A DNA stretch of 64,000 nt from Chitinophagaceae bacterium. Its GTDB lineage: Bacteria > Bacteroidota > Bacteroidia > Chitinophagales > Chitinophagaceae. The first letter of the stretch is position 1. The number at the start of each line of letters is the position of its first letter. Both the position numbers and the translations under genes were made by a program. Positions 32,937 through 42,599 of the stretch are shown in pieces. The notes below the pieces were generated by a model that did no database searches, was not told where the DNA came from, and saw only the letters and a list, made by a program, of their open reading frames with translations. The stretch covers positions 143,214-207,213 of the forward strand of contig JAIETM010000015.1 in NCBI GenBank assembly GCA_019745155.1. The letters run 5' to 3'.

Positions 32937-34187
32937 TTAGTTTGTTGCACTAAGAGTATTAGGAGATGGCATGTTGACCAAAAGCTTTTGCTTTAGTATT
33001 TTCATATCCTCACTTACTTTCATGTCCAAAATTTTTGCATAGTGTTGAGTGGTCCTCAAATTTTTATGCCCCAGCATTTTACTTACACTTTCAATGGGTA
33101 CACCATTGGTTAATGTTACAGTAGTGGCAAAAGTGTGCCGGGCAATGTGAAAGGTGAGTTCTTTATTAATGCCACAAACATCTGCCATTTCTTTCAGGTA
33201 ACTGTTCATTTTTTGATTGCTTAATACCGGCAGTAGCTTTCCTTCATTGAGGCACTGCGGATGTTCCTTGTATTTGGCAATGATTTCTTCGGCCATTGGC
33301 AGCAAAGGAATGTTTGAACGAGTATCTGTTTTTTGCCTGTTTGTATAAATCCATTTTTCGCCATCAATACCAATGGTGATATTGTTTTTGGTGAGCTTCT
33401 TTACATCAATATAAGCCAGCCCTGTGAAGCAACTGAACAAGAAAATATCTTTTACCTGGTTGAGTCTTTCTGTTGCAAATACTTTGTTTAGAATTGTCTG
33501 GATTTCATCCTCCACAAGAAAAGCCCGTTCAACTTCCTTCACTTTTGATTTATAGTTTACAAACGGGCTTTTATCCAGCCAGCCATTTGCAATACAGAGG
33601 CGAATGATTTTACCAAAGTTTTTGATGTACTTAACTGCAGTATTGTTGTTGCATTTACGGACACTGCGGAGATAAAATTCATACTCTGTTATAAAAGCAT
33701 GGTCAATTTTTTTAATGTCAATGTCTGAAATATTATACTTCCATTGCAAGAAATCAACTGTGTGCTTTAATGAGGTTTTGTAACGCTCAAGGGTGCCGGG
33801 TGCAAACTCATCATTCAGCAGGGCTTCAATCTTTTTGTTGTGGTCTTCAAAAATCTTTACCAGGCTTCTTGCCCTCTCTGACTTACCAGCTATCTTGTTT
33901 TTAATAGTTTCGGCAGTAATGATTTCACCGGTTGCCAGCATTTGATTATGATACTGGTGTATTTTGCCCTGCAAGATGGATAAATGAGCATTGAGGGATT
34001 TAATATCCTCCGTTGTGCCTTTTGCAAGCCCGTCGGCAGCGTTCCATCGTTCGGGCAGGCATTCTTTGCTGGTGGACATTTCTGCTCGTTGACCGTTGAC
34101 CGTTAGCCGCAAATAAATGGGAACGGGGCCAGAAATATAGCCCTTGGGCTTCTTAAGGTAGAAGAGAAAACTAAGATTTGATTGCAT
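32937..34187 (-). CDS. Tyrosine recombinase / integrase of the island
   Basis: A 416-residue site-specific recombinase from the ATG at 34187, with MQSNLSFLFYLKKPKG as the arm-type DNA-binding start; ATG 34232 is an alternative. The order is: arm domain (1-90), SAM-like core-binding domain (about 100-200), catalytic domain. The catalytic motifs are HIARHTF (His-x-x-Arg), MLGHKNLRTTQHY (His and nucleophile Tyr). The first catalytic Arg position reads CFTGLAYID, with Ala instead of Arg, as in some CTnDOT-type Bacteroidota integrases that lack this Arg. It is located next to tRNA-Ser and presumably directs integration there. Confidence 0.92.
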   Translation of the reverse strand: MQSNLSFLFYLKKPKGYISGPVPIYLRLTVNGQRAEMSTSKECLPERWNAADGLAKGTTEDIKSLNAHLSILQGKIHQYHNQMLATGEIITAETIKNKIAGKSERARSLVKIFEDHNKKIEALLNDEFAPGTLERYKTSLKHTVDFLQWKYNISDIDIKKIDHAFITEYEFYLRSVRKCNNNTAVKYIKNFGKIIRLCIANGWLDKSPFVNYKSKVKEVERAFLVEDEIQTILNKVFATERLNQVKDIFLFSCFTGLAYIDVKKLTKNNITIGIDGEKWIYTNRQKTDTRSNIPLLPMAEEIIAKYKEHPQCLNEGKLLPVLSNQKMNSYLKEMADVCGINKELTFHIARHTFATTVTLTNGVPIESVSKMLGHKNLRTTQHYAKILDMKVSEDMKILKQKLLVNMPSPNTLSATN

Positions 34188-34290
34188 GGTGTGGTGACCT
34201 TTAAAAGTTGATAAAATTAGATTTGTCACCATCAGCAAACAAGATGTTCAAAAGCTGAACTGCTTAGTAGACAAGTATTTCAGCAAAAGC

Positions 34291-34421
34291 TGGTGAGTAA
34301 ATTTTTTGTGATTGTTTACGCACCGAATCACTCACCAGAATTTTGATTTCGGATGAATGGTTTGGCATAGTGCCAAACAAAAACCCCTGCATAATCAACG
34401 ATTTGCAGGGGTTTGGTGAGT
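34291..34421. repeat. Three TGGTGAGT boxes between integrase and tRNA-Ser
   Basis: TGGTGAGT occurs at 34291-34298 and 34414-34421 on the plus strand and as ACTCACCA at 34330-34337. A 7-bp inverted repeat TTTGGCA/TGCCAAA (34361-34377) lies between them. Such a set close to the tRNA end would fit arm- or core-type integrase binding sites. This is a proposal from position and repetition only. Confidence 0.35.
34376..34414 (-). terminator. Intrinsic terminator of tRNA-Ser
   Basis: A perfect 11-bp stem AAACCCCTGCA/TGCAGGGGTTT (34381-34391 and 34404-34414) with a 12-nt loop. On the minus strand, GGGGTTTTTGTTT follows, so it ends transcription of the tRNA gene 20 bp after its CCA. Confidence 0.75.
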
Positions 34422-34434
34422 TTTGATACCCTTT

Positions 34435-34522
<88 letters not shown>

Positions 34523-34627
34523 GGGTGCAAAATAACAGTCTCGTTCCCTATCTTCCAAAAAAACAATAAAATTCCCTTGAAACCCTTTGCAGTAAAGGGT
34601 TCTAACACATCGTAAAAAAGTACATGA

Positions 34628-36739
34628 TTAGTTTTTGCCTTCGGTATCCACCTTCTCTACCCTAACTAAATCAGCCAGATCAACATTCATAGGAATAACG
34701 CCAATTTGTACAATGGCACGCTTGCCGCGGATTTCTTTTACCTCGCCTACCTGGTAATTTTTCTTGAGTTTCACCAAACTGCCGATGGTGATATCAGAAG
34801 GCAATTCTTTGTATTTGCTGTCCACCTTCTTGGCTAGCTTATTCACTACTACCTGCTCTTTTTGTTTGAACAAGAGCCCGTGCAGGTGTTTGATAACTTC
34901 TTCTTTCTTCTCCGTCTTCTTATAATCCAACACAATCTGACGAAGCTTGCGCTCCATATCTTTCAGATAAGCTAGTCGGTCTTCCGTAATGCGGTTCTGT
35001 TGTTTCAGCAATTCTACCTGCTGGCGATGGCGTTCTTTATCCATCACTTTTTCCATCTCAGCTTTTAAGCGCGCATTTTCTTTCAACAGTTTGTCGAGCT
35101 CTTTTTTCTCTTTGCTCAGGTGCTGCAAATCCTGCTCTGTTCTATTGAGCAGTTTATCCAATTTGAAATGGTCTTCAGAAACCAGGTTACGTGCTTTCTG
35201 AATCAGTTGCTTGGGCAAACCAATTCTTTCAGCAATAGAAAATGTATAAGAACTACCGGGTTTTCCAATTTTCAATTCATACAAAGGCAGCAGATTTTTC
35301 TCATCAAATGCCATCGCACCATTAATGATACCCGGTACATGATTGGCCATCACCTTCAGATTCAGGTAGTGCGTGGTGACAATACCCATGGCATGCTTTC
35401 TATTTAGCTCTTCCATGATCACTTCGGCGAAAGCCCCACCCAGATTGGGATCAGAACCACTACCCAATTCATCAATAAAGAATAAGGTTTTGCCATTCGC
35501 TGTTTCAATGAAATGCTTCATATGCAGCAAATGACTGGAATAAGTACTCAATTCAAACTCGATACTCTGTGTATCGCCAATATGAATGAACAACTGTTTG
35601 AAAATGCCCATCTGCGAAACCGGACTCACCGGCACCAATAATCCACTCTGTACCATCAGCTGATTGAGTCCGATGGTTTTCATACTCACGGTTTTACCAC
35701 CAGCATTCGGGCCGCTGATCACCAAGATTCTTTTCTTCTCATCCAAAGTGATGGTAACGGGAATCGTGCGTTTGCCTGATTGCTTATTGTACAACAACAA
35801 AAGCGGATGATACGCATCCTTGAGTTCAATCAAGGCTTTGTCGACAATATTGGGCAGGTTGCCATTTATGTCAATCGCCAGCTTGGCTTTGGCACGAATG
35901 AAATCATATTCACCGGCTGCTTGCAAATAACGCTTCAGCAAATCAGCATACACCGATAAACGGGATGTGAGCTCACGCAGAATGCGGTTCACTTCTCTGG
36001 CTTCTTCACTCTCCAGACTAAAGACCTCGTTATTGAGTTCAATGGTTTCTTCGGGTTCAATGAAGGCGGTTTTTCTACTATCACTTTCACCGTGCAGAAT
36101 CCCTTTTACTTGTCGCTTGTGTTCACTGAATACCGCAACTACTCTTCTACCATTACTGAAGCTCTCATCAATATCAGCGGTATAGCCTGCTTTATTGAGT
36201 TTGGCAACAACTTTCTCAAACATGCGGCGCAATTCATTACGTTTACGGAACAAGCTCATGCGTATCTTGTAGAGATCATCGCTCGCATTATCTTTTACCA
36301 CACCATATTCATCCAGTACATCATCAATCAGTTCAACGATCACTTTCTCATAATACAATTCATCAATCACCTGCGCTAAAGCCGGGTAAGCCGATCTTCT
36401 TTCTGCATCAAACCAGCGGAAGATATTGCCCATATTGGTGGCCAATCTGCGCACCAGCATAAACTCTTCTGCCGAGAGCATGGCGCCAGGAATACCCAGC
36501 AATTTCAACTCCTTGGAAAAAGGATGCGTGAAATCATTCGGAAAATTTTGTCCCTGCTGCTGGAGTAATTTATACTCATGCGTTTGGCTCAGTTCTAACT
36601 CAATATATTCTTTGCGGGTATGGATGCGGAGGTTGGTTGCTTTCTCCTTGGCATAGGCAGTTCGGGCATGCTCCTGCAGGATTTGCCTGATTTTGTCGAA
36701 TTCCAACTGCACCAATGCCGATTCCGGATAAAGCCGCAT
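34628..36739 (-). CDS. mutS2: MutS2-like ATPase, lacking a visible Smr domain
   Basis: A 703-residue protein from the ATG at 36739; the upstream TTG at 36760 lies in the promoter. It has a MutS core and ATPase: Walker A GPNAGGKTVSMK near 350, ELGSGSDPNLGGAFAEVI (Walker B and signature region), a switch His in IVTTHYLNLK, then a long coiled coil (LNRTEQDLQHLSKEKKELDK). It ends with a small KOW-like domain (GSLVKLKKNYQVGEV). MutS2 proteins normally continue with a C-terminal Smr nuclease domain to about 780 residues; that domain is absent. It probably acts in ribosome rescue or recombination control rather than mismatch repair. It is the first core gene beyond the tRNA. Confidence 0.88.
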   Translation of the reverse strand: MRLYPESALVQLEFDKIRQILQEHARTAYAKEKATNLRIHTRKEYIELELSQTHEYKLLQQQGQNFPNDFTHPFSKELKLLGIPGAMLSAEEFMLVRRLATNMGNIFRWFDAERRSAYPALAQVIDELYYEKVIVELIDDVLDEYGVVKDNASDDLYKIRMSLFRKRNELRRMFEKVVAKLNKAGYTADIDESFSNGRRVVAVFSEHKRQVKGILHGESDSRKTAFIEPEETIELNNEVFSLESEEAREVNRILRELTSRLSVYADLLKRYLQAAGEYDFIRAKAKLAIDINGNLPNIVDKALIELKDAYHPLLLLYNKQSGKRTIPVTITLDEKKRILVISGPNAGGKTVSMKTIGLNQLMVQSGLLVPVSPVSQMGIFKQLFIHIGDTQSIEFELSTYSSHLLHMKHFIETANGKTLFFIDELGSGSDPNLGGAFAEVIMEELNRKHAMGIVTTHYLNLKVMANHVPGIINGAMAFDEKNLLPLYELKIGKPGSSYTFSIAERIGLPKQLIQKARNLVSEDHFKLDKLLNRTEQDLQHLSKEKKELDKLLKENARLKAEMEKVMDKERHRQQVELLKQQNRITEDRLAYLKDMERKLRQIVLDYKKTEKKEEVIKHLHGLLFKQKEQVVVNKLAKKVDSKYKELPSDITIGSLVKLKKNYQVGEVKEIRGKRAIVQIGVIPMNVDLADLVRVEKVDTEGKN

Positions 36740-36757
36740 CTGTTTGTTTTGAGGCGG

Positions 36758-36765
36758 CAAAGGTA
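36758..36765 (-). promoter_or_regulatory. -7 promoter element of mutS2
   Basis: TACCTTTG on the minus strand fits TAnnTTTG, with the ATG at 36739 18 bp downstream of it. It overlaps the TTG that would otherwise extend the frame, which settles the start. Confidence 0.55.
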
Positions 36766-36862
36766 ATGGACAGCGGCCGCAGCAGAAAATTGAACAAAAT
36801 GCCCGTTTGGCTGTATTAACATTTACTTTGCAACTCTGTCTGATACCTTTACGTATCTACCA

Positions 36863-37516
36863 ATGATGAAACAACTATTCAGCATCCTGTTTTCGCTTGC
36901 AGCACTGGTTTCCTGTGCTCAGCCAACGAACAATAAAAAGACAACAGCCATGAACCCCATCGACCCCGCAAAAGCCGCTCAGTTTGATACCGCCACATTT
37001 GGTGCCGGTTGTTTCTGGTGCGTGGAAGCCATTTTTCAACGTGTAAGAGGCGTGGAACAAGTGCTCAGTGGCTATGGTGGCGGACATGTCGAAAACCCAA
37101 CTTATGAGCAGGTGTGTGATAAAACGACTGGTCACGTAGAATTGTGTCGCATCATCTACGATCCCAAGCAGGTGAGTTTTGATGAATTGCTGGAGATTTT
37201 CTGGAAGACCCACGATCCTACCACCCCTGATCGTCAGGGTAATGATGTTGGCCCGCAGTATAGAAGCGTAGTATTTTACCACAATGAATTACAGCGTGAG
37301 CGTGCAGAATATTATAAAAAAGAGCTCGATAAAAGTGGCGCTTACAAAGCACCTATTGTAACTACCGTTGAGCCTTTCAAGAATTTCTATCCTGCTGAAA
37401 ATTATCACCAGAATTATTACAACGATAATCCTGCACAAGGCTATTGCTATTTCGTGATCAAGCCTAAGGTGGAAAAGTTTGAAAAAGTGTTTAAGGATAA
37501 GTTGAAGAAGAATTAA
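36863..37516 (+). CDS. msrA: Peptide methionine-(S)-S-oxide reductase MsrA, lipoprotein
   Basis: A 217-residue MsrA that reduces methionine sulfoxide in proteins. The N-terminus is a lipoprotein signal (SLAALVSC, Cys18), so the enzyme acts in the envelope. The catalytic motif is GAGCFWCVEAIF with Cys50, and the family features GYGGGHVENPTYEQVC, GHVE, DPTTPDRQGNDVGPQYRS and ENYHQNY are all present. Length beyond the signal is normal. It is transcribed divergently from mutS2 with about 120 bp between starts, and convergently with the ABC binding protein gene. Confidence 0.95.
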   Translation: MMKQLFSILFSLAALVSCAQPTNNKKTTAMNPIDPAKAAQFDTATFGAGCFWCVEAIFQRVRGVEQVLSGYGGGHVENPTYEQVCDKTTGHVELCRIIYDPKQVSFDELLEIFWKTHDPTTPDRQGNDVGPQYRSVVFYHNELQRERAEYYKKELDKSGAYKAPIVTTVEPFKNFYPAENYHQNYYNDNPAQGYCYFVIKPKVEKFEKVFKDKLKKN

Positions 37517-37705
37517 TAATTAAGAATTAAGAATGAATAATTCTTTTTATCTGATTTAATATAATCTAATATCCCCTCCTTGTTGAGGAGGGCCTGCCAT
37601 CTGTAGCTTTAGCGTAAGGTGGGTGTCATGTGTGCAACACATGACGGGGTGGTGTAAATACCCCTCAGTCACCTTCGGTGCCAGCTCCCCTTTGCAGGGG
37701 AGCAA
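37511..37705. repeat. Multi-hairpin intergenic element
   Basis: Between the convergent msrA and ABC genes. It starts with an AT-rich motif (AATTAATAATTAAGAATTAA) that recurs inverted at 49386-49418. Three perfect hairpins follow: CCCTCCT/AGGAGGG at 37574-37592, GTCATGTGT/ACACATGAC at 37625-37645, and CTCCCC/GGGGAG at 37685-37702. The string TAGCTTTAGCG at about 37603 recurs near 47406. It looks like a dispersed hairpin repeat that also serves as a terminator region. Confidence 0.65.
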
Positions 37706-37739
37706 AATGTAAGAAGATAAATTCCGATTTGCTAAATAA

Positions 37740-39389
37740 TCATTTCACCCTCACTCTCCTCAACTCCAGCAAATTCAACGCATTGGCATGAAAGCCGCTG
37801 ATATTGGGTTGTACGAGGTGAATCACCATATCATACCATACAGGTACTACCGGTGCGTCATTGATGACCAGTTGATCCATTTGTCGGTATAAAGCATAGC
37901 GAAGGGAATCATTAGTCTCAGCAATAGCTTGCTCATACAAGCGATCAAATACAGGATTCTTGTAGCGCGTATAATTGGGCGGTGCGGGATTCTTGCTGTA
38001 AAACATCGCCATATAATTCTCTGCATCGGGGTAATCGGCAATCCAACTGCCGCGGAAAAATCCTGCGGTGGACTTTGCCGTTTGCTCTAACAACAAACTT
38101 TTTTGAATCACTTCTACCTGAACAGGTATGCCCACATCCTCGCATTGTTTGGCTACATAGCTGGCAATGTCTGCGTAAATAGGTATGGTGAGTAATTTGA
38201 TGGCTGGCAGTTTATTCAAATCCAGTCCACTTTCGCGAATCAATGTCCTGGCTTTTGCTGGATCGTATGCATAACCTTTTACAAACGCTGTATTCCTAGA
38301 AGGAAGTCCGCCCGGTACAAATCCTGCTGTTGCAGGAATGCCAATAGAATTACGCAGATACAAAATCAATTGTTCTCTATTGATGGCATGGTTAATGGCC
38401 TGACGGATGGCTTTCACCCGCAATGGCGAATTGCGCACTACCGGATTGTTTTCATCCACAAGTATGCCAAAATATTCGGTGTTGAGATAAGCGTGTTTGT
38501 TCAATTGTAATTGATTCACCCATTTGCTGCGCAGCTCCCCTTTTTTGGTGAGGATTTCATCTTTAAACGATGGATCAATATCATTGATGAAACTCAGTTT
38601 GCCTTGTCTGAATTGCAAAAACTCAGTTGCCTTATTGTCGAAGAAACTCACTTTCACTGCATCCAAATAAGGCAATTTGTTTCCTGCACTATCTATTTCC
38701 CAATAGGCTTTATTCTTGAGCAGGATGAGTGCTTGTCCCTCTTCCCAACTCACAAATCGAAACGGCCCCGTACCAACAGGATGTCTGCGAAATTCAATGC
38801 CATATTTTTCTACGGCTTCTTTGGGTAGGATGCTGCAATACTGCATACTGAGAATGCCAAGTATTGGCTGAAACGGTCGGAGTAATTTTAACTGAAATGT
38901 TGAATCATTCAGAGCAGTGAATGGTGCAATGGTATCAATGCGACCATTAAAAATCCAGGCACCACTGCTAGCAGTCTTTGGATCAATGATTCTGTGTAAG
39001 CTGTAGACTACATCAGTTGCAGTCACAGCTCTGCCCTTACCGTTTGTAAAAACTGGATCGTCGTGAAAGAAAACATCCTTGCGTAAATGAAAAGTATAGG
39101 TCGTTCTATCGGCACTGATCTCCCAGCTTTTGGCGATGGAGGGCTGAATGCTTAAGCCTGTATCAATCTCTACTAATGTGTTGTACAACTGATGCACAGC
39201 CCACATGATACTTTGGTTCTTGGCAAAAGCGGGATCAAGTGTGGCTATGCCCGTGGTTTCATTGTAACTGAAGACGTTTTTGTTTTGCTCACCGGTCTGA
39301 TTACATGCAAACACGCAACCCAGCACTAATACAAGGATTAGTCCGTTTATCCATTTTAGCAGTTTATCTAATTGCTTTGGTGCACGCAT
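37740..39389 (-). CDS. ABC transporter substrate-binding lipoprotein (peptide/nickel type)
   Basis: About 549 residues of a solute-binding family 5 protein (OppA/DppA-like). With the ATG at 39389 it has a normal lipoprotein signal (LLKWINGLILVLVLGCVFAC); ATG at 39416 would overlap the divergent M1 gene start and gives an overlong n-region. Family features are YNTLVEIDTGLSIQPSIAKSW, TYTFHLRKDVFFHDDPVF, HPVGTGPFRFVSWEEGQALIL and GVNRxAINHAINREQL-like segments. It binds oligopeptides or a similar ligand outside the cytoplasmic membrane. No permease or ATPase genes are next to it, so partners are elsewhere. Confidence 0.85.
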   Translation of the reverse strand: MRAPKQLDKLLKWINGLILVLVLGCVFACNQTGEQNKNVFSYNETTGIATLDPAFAKNQSIMWAVHQLYNTLVEIDTGLSIQPSIAKSWEISADRTTYTFHLRKDVFFHDDPVFTNGKGRAVTATDVVYSLHRIIDPKTASSGAWIFNGRIDTIAPFTALNDSTFQLKLLRPFQPILGILSMQYCSILPKEAVEKYGIEFRRHPVGTGPFRFVSWEEGQALILLKNKAYWEIDSAGNKLPYLDAVKVSFFDNKATEFLQFRQGKLSFINDIDPSFKDEILTKKGELRSKWVNQLQLNKHAYLNTEYFGILVDENNPVVRNSPLRVKAIRQAINHAINREQLILYLRNSIGIPATAGFVPGGLPSRNTAFVKGYAYDPAKARTLIRESGLDLNKLPAIKLLTIPIYADIASYVAKQCEDVGIPVQVEVIQKSLLLEQTAKSTAGFFRGSWIADYPDAENYMAMFYSKNPAPPNYTRYKNPVFDRLYEQAIAETNDSLRYALYRQMDQLVINDAPVVPVWYDMVIHLVQPNISGFHANALNLLELRRVRVK

Positions 39390-39414
39390 CGCACCGAATA
39401 TCTTATTTTTAAAC

Positions 39415-41091
39415 ATGAATGCAAAACTTTTCATAGGCAGTGCCTGCTTCACACTGCTTTGCAACCTTGGTTCCGCACAACTCTTACAGACCAATAAAAG
39501 CTTTACCCGTCAGGATACCCTACGTGGCAGCTTGAATGCAGAACGCAATAGTTGGGATGTACAACAATACCATGTTCAGGTAAAACCTGATTTTTCTTCA
39601 AAGACGATTACCGGTGTTACACGCATCGTGTACAAAGCCATTAGTCCGATCTATACCATGCAGGTTGATTTGCAACAGCCATTGATCATCGACAGCATCC
39701 TGCATCGTAATAAAACGGTCGCCTTTGTACGCGAAGGCAATGTGGCCCATGTGAAACTGATTGATTCTGCTATTCGCATCAGATTCAAGCCGGGCGTAAC
39801 AGATTTCATTACGGTGTATTATCATGGCAAACCCAGAGAGGCTGTGCGTCCCCCTTGGGATGGTGGCTGGATTTGGCGCAAAGATGATCAGGGCCGACCA
39901 TGGATGAGTGTGGCTTGTCAGGGCCTTGGTGCATCTGTTTGGTATCCTTGTAAAGACCACCAGAGCGATGAACCCGATCAAGGTGCGAGTTTAACGATGA
40001 TTGTGCCAGATACATTGGTGGCGGTGGGAAATGGCCGACTCGCTTCTAACACAACTGCTAAAGGATTGGCCACTTACACTTGGAAAGTGAAGAACCCCAT
40101 CAATAGTTATAATATCATTCCCTATATCGGTAAATATGTTTCCTGGAAAGACACCCTGAATGGTGAGAACGGTAAACTTGATTTGCAATATTGGGTATTG
40201 GATTATGAAAAAGCAAAAGCTGAAAAGCAGTTTACGCAAGTAAAGCCCATGCTGCGGGCTTTTGAATACTGGATGGGCCCCTATCCTTTTTATGCCGATG
40301 GCTATCAGTTGGTGCAGAGTCCGCACCTCGGCATGGAACACCAGAGCGCCATTGCTTATGGTAATCGATTCATGAATGGCTATCTGGGCCGCGATTTAAG
40401 TGGCACGGGTTGGGGATCTAAATGGGATTTTATCATCGTGCATGAAAGCGGTCACGAATGGTTTGCCAACAATATCACCACCAAGGATATTGCGGATATG
40501 TGGGTGCACGAAGGCTTTACCAATTACAGCGAAACGCTCTTCATTGATTATTACCATGGAACAGAAGCAGGCAATGATTACAACAAGGGCATTCGTAAGA
40601 ATATTGCCAATGATAAAAACATCATCGGTATTTATGGCGTAAATGAGGAAGGTAGCGGCGATATGTATTACAAAGCATCTAACATGATCCACAGTATTCG
40701 CCATATCATGCATGACGACAATCGTTTCCGGAACATGATTCGCGGACTCAACAAGGATTTCTACCACAGCACGGTTACCACCGAACAAGTAGAACAATAC
40801 ATCAGCAAAGCTGCCGGTATCAACTTATCCAAAGTATTCGATCAATACCTGCGCACCACACAGATTCCGGTGCTGGAATATGAGTGGAATGCTGATAGTA
40901 CGCGTCTCGCGTATCGCTGGAGCAATTGTATTGCTGGTTTTGATATGCCTTTATCATTAGGCAATATCAAGCTGCAACCCAATACACAATGGCAATCCAT
41001 CGTTGTAGATGCAGATAAACGCCGTTGGTTGCACAAAGATTATATCGAGCGGATGTATTATATCAAGACAGCCAGCGCAACAAAACCATAA
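39415..41091 (+). CDS. M1-family zinc metallopeptidase (aminopeptidase)
   Basis: A 558-residue exported peptidase: signal peptide to about residue 21 (LGSAQ), the M1 N-terminal beta domain, the exopeptidase-like HLGMEHQSAIAYGN segment, and the catalytic site HESGHEWFANN...WVHEGFTNYSE (HExxH plus the third zinc ligand Glu). It is shorter than full M1 aminopeptidases, ending soon after the catalytic domain, as in many Bacteroidota members. It probably removes N-terminal residues from peptides in the periplasm. Its start overlaps the 5' region of the divergent ABC gene. Confidence 0.92.
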   Translation: MNAKLFIGSACFTLLCNLGSAQLLQTNKSFTRQDTLRGSLNAERNSWDVQQYHVQVKPDFSSKTITGVTRIVYKAISPIYTMQVDLQQPLIIDSILHRNKTVAFVREGNVAHVKLIDSAIRIRFKPGVTDFITVYYHGKPREAVRPPWDGGWIWRKDDQGRPWMSVACQGLGASVWYPCKDHQSDEPDQGASLTMIVPDTLVAVGNGRLASNTTAKGLATYTWKVKNPINSYNIIPYIGKYVSWKDTLNGENGKLDLQYWVLDYEKAKAEKQFTQVKPMLRAFEYWMGPYPFYADGYQLVQSPHLGMEHQSAIAYGNRFMNGYLGRDLSGTGWGSKWDFIIVHESGHEWFANNITTKDIADMWVHEGFTNYSETLFIDYYHGTEAGNDYNKGIRKNIANDKNIIGIYGVNEEGSGDMYYKASNMIHSIRHIMHDDNRFRNMIRGLNKDFYHSTVTTEQVEQYISKAAGINLSKVFDQYLRTTQIPVLEYEWNADSTRLAYRWSNCIAGFDMPLSLGNIKLQPNTQWQSIVVDADKRRWLHKDYIERMYYIKTASATKP

Positions 41092-41111
41092 TTTGCGCCT
41101 GAAACCATTGC

Positions 41112-42593
41112 ATGGGAACCATTAGAAAACAAGCCATTCTCTCCAGCATACTCGTCTATATCGGGTTTGTGGTGGGTGCATTCAATGTGTACCTCTCAAC
41201 GATCAATGGTTCTTTAACGGAAGCAGAGTATGGTTTAACACGCTTGTTTTTTGATATCGCCCAGAACATGTTTGCCTTCGGTAGCTTGGGTATTATTCCT
41301 GTGCTCTTCAAATTCTATCCTTATTACAAAGACAATCTACCAGCTAAAGAAAACGATCTCCTTACTTGGTCACTGGTAACAGCCCTGATTGGTTTTGGCA
41401 TTGTGTTGGTTTTGTCTTTACTATTCAGAACCAGCATCACCGATCAGTTTATTCAGCGTTCTTCTTTGTTTGTGCAATACTTCTATTGGGTCTTTCCTTT
41501 TGCTGCGGGTATGCTCTTGTTTTCAGTATTAGAAGGTTATAGCTGGGCATTAAAGCAAACCATCCTGCCGGCATTTCTGAAAGAGACATTTTTCCGCATT
41601 GTTACTACAGCCATTCTCTTACTGTTTTATTTCCGCGTTATCAGCTTTGATGTTTTCATCAAACTTTTTGCATTTTCTTATTTCGTCATCTTTCTTATCC
41701 TGCTCATTTATCTGATTCGTAAAGGACATTTTCACCTCAACTTCAAGAGAAGTTTGGTTACCAAAAAATTTGCGAAGAAAATGTTTGGTATGCAGTCGCT
41801 AATCTTCGGTGGCATCCTTATTAGTGCATTGGGACAAACCATTGATGGCATCCTGATTGCCTCACTCAAGGGTTTGAGTACTGCGGCTGTGTTTACATTG
41901 GCACAGTATGTTGCCAATTTGGTGCAAGTGCCGCAGCGCAGCATGCAGTCCATTTCAACAGGTGTACTCTCACAGGCATGGAAGGATAAGGATTACAAGG
42001 AGATCAACCGTATTTACGGACGTACCAGTATCAACTTGTTAATCATGGCACTCTTTATTTATGGAAATGTGGTCTTGAATATTGCACCTGCCATCGAATT
42101 GCTGGGCATTAAAGCTTCTTATCTTGCCGGTGTGCAAACCCTGCTTGTCTTGGGTGTCGCAAGAATCATTGACGCAGGTACCGGCGTAAACGGTACGATT
42201 ATCGCTACTTCTACTTTCTGGAAATTTGATTTTTTCAGCGGCGTAGTCATGCTTGCCCTGATGATTCCTTCCAATTATTTTCTGATCAAGGAATACGGCA
42301 TCATAGGCTCTGCTTATGCACAGATCATTTCCATGACGGTCTATAATTTCATTCGTTGGGAATTCCTCCGCCGCAAATTCAATATGCAGCCCTTCACATG
42401 GAAAACACTCTATACCCTGCTCTGGTCGCTGGGCAGTTTTCTCATCATTTATTATACGATGCAATCCCTCACCGGTTGGTTGGGTTTGTTTGCACGCGCC
42501 ATCAGTTTTAGTGCATTGATGATTGCAGGTGTATTCTGGTTGAGACTTACACCAGATGCTTTGCAATTATGGGAGAAATGGACGAAACGCTGA
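41112..42593 (+). CDS. Polysaccharide biosynthesis (Wzx/MATE-type) flippase-like protein
   Basis: A 493-residue integral membrane protein with about 12-14 helices (for example ILSSILVYIGFVVGAFNVYL; GIVLVLSLLFRTS; SFLIIYYTMQSL). The N-terminal part (TEAEYGLTRLFFDIAQNMFAFG) and the topology match the MOP superfamily of lipid-linked oligosaccharide flippases. Substrate unknown. It follows the M1 gene by 20 bp, perhaps in one transcript, and no glycosyltransferase cluster is near, so a housekeeping role in envelope building is likely. Confidence 0.85.
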   Translation: MGTIRKQAILSSILVYIGFVVGAFNVYLSTINGSLTEAEYGLTRLFFDIAQNMFAFGSLGIIPVLFKFYPYYKDNLPAKENDLLTWSLVTALIGFGIVLVLSLLFRTSITDQFIQRSSLFVQYFYWVFPFAAGMLLFSVLEGYSWALKQTILPAFLKETFFRIVTTAILLLFYFRVISFDVFIKLFAFSYFVIFLILLIYLIRKGHFHLNFKRSLVTKKFAKKMFGMQSLIFGGILISALGQTIDGILIASLKGLSTAAVFTLAQYVANLVQVPQRSMQSISTGVLSQAWKDKDYKEINRIYGRTSINLLIMALFIYGNVVLNIAPAIELLGIKASYLAGVQTLLVLGVARIIDAGTGVNGTIIATSTFWKFDFFSGVVMLALMIPSNYFLIKEYGIIGSAYAQIISMTVYNFIRWEFLRRKFNMQPFTWKTLYTLLWSLGSFLIIYYTMQSLTGWLGLFARAISFSALMIAGVFWLRLTPDALQLWEKWTKR

Positions 42594-42599
42594 TCTGTT

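Noticed and set aside
39417..39494. N-terminal extension of the ABC binding protein from TTG 39494
   Set aside because: It lies entirely over the signal peptide of the divergent M1 peptidase, starts with TTG and would place the lipoprotein signal far inside.
40396..40797. Minus-strand frame of 133 codons opposite the M1 peptidase
   Set aside because: The other strand holds the HExxH catalytic region; this frame has no recognisable features.
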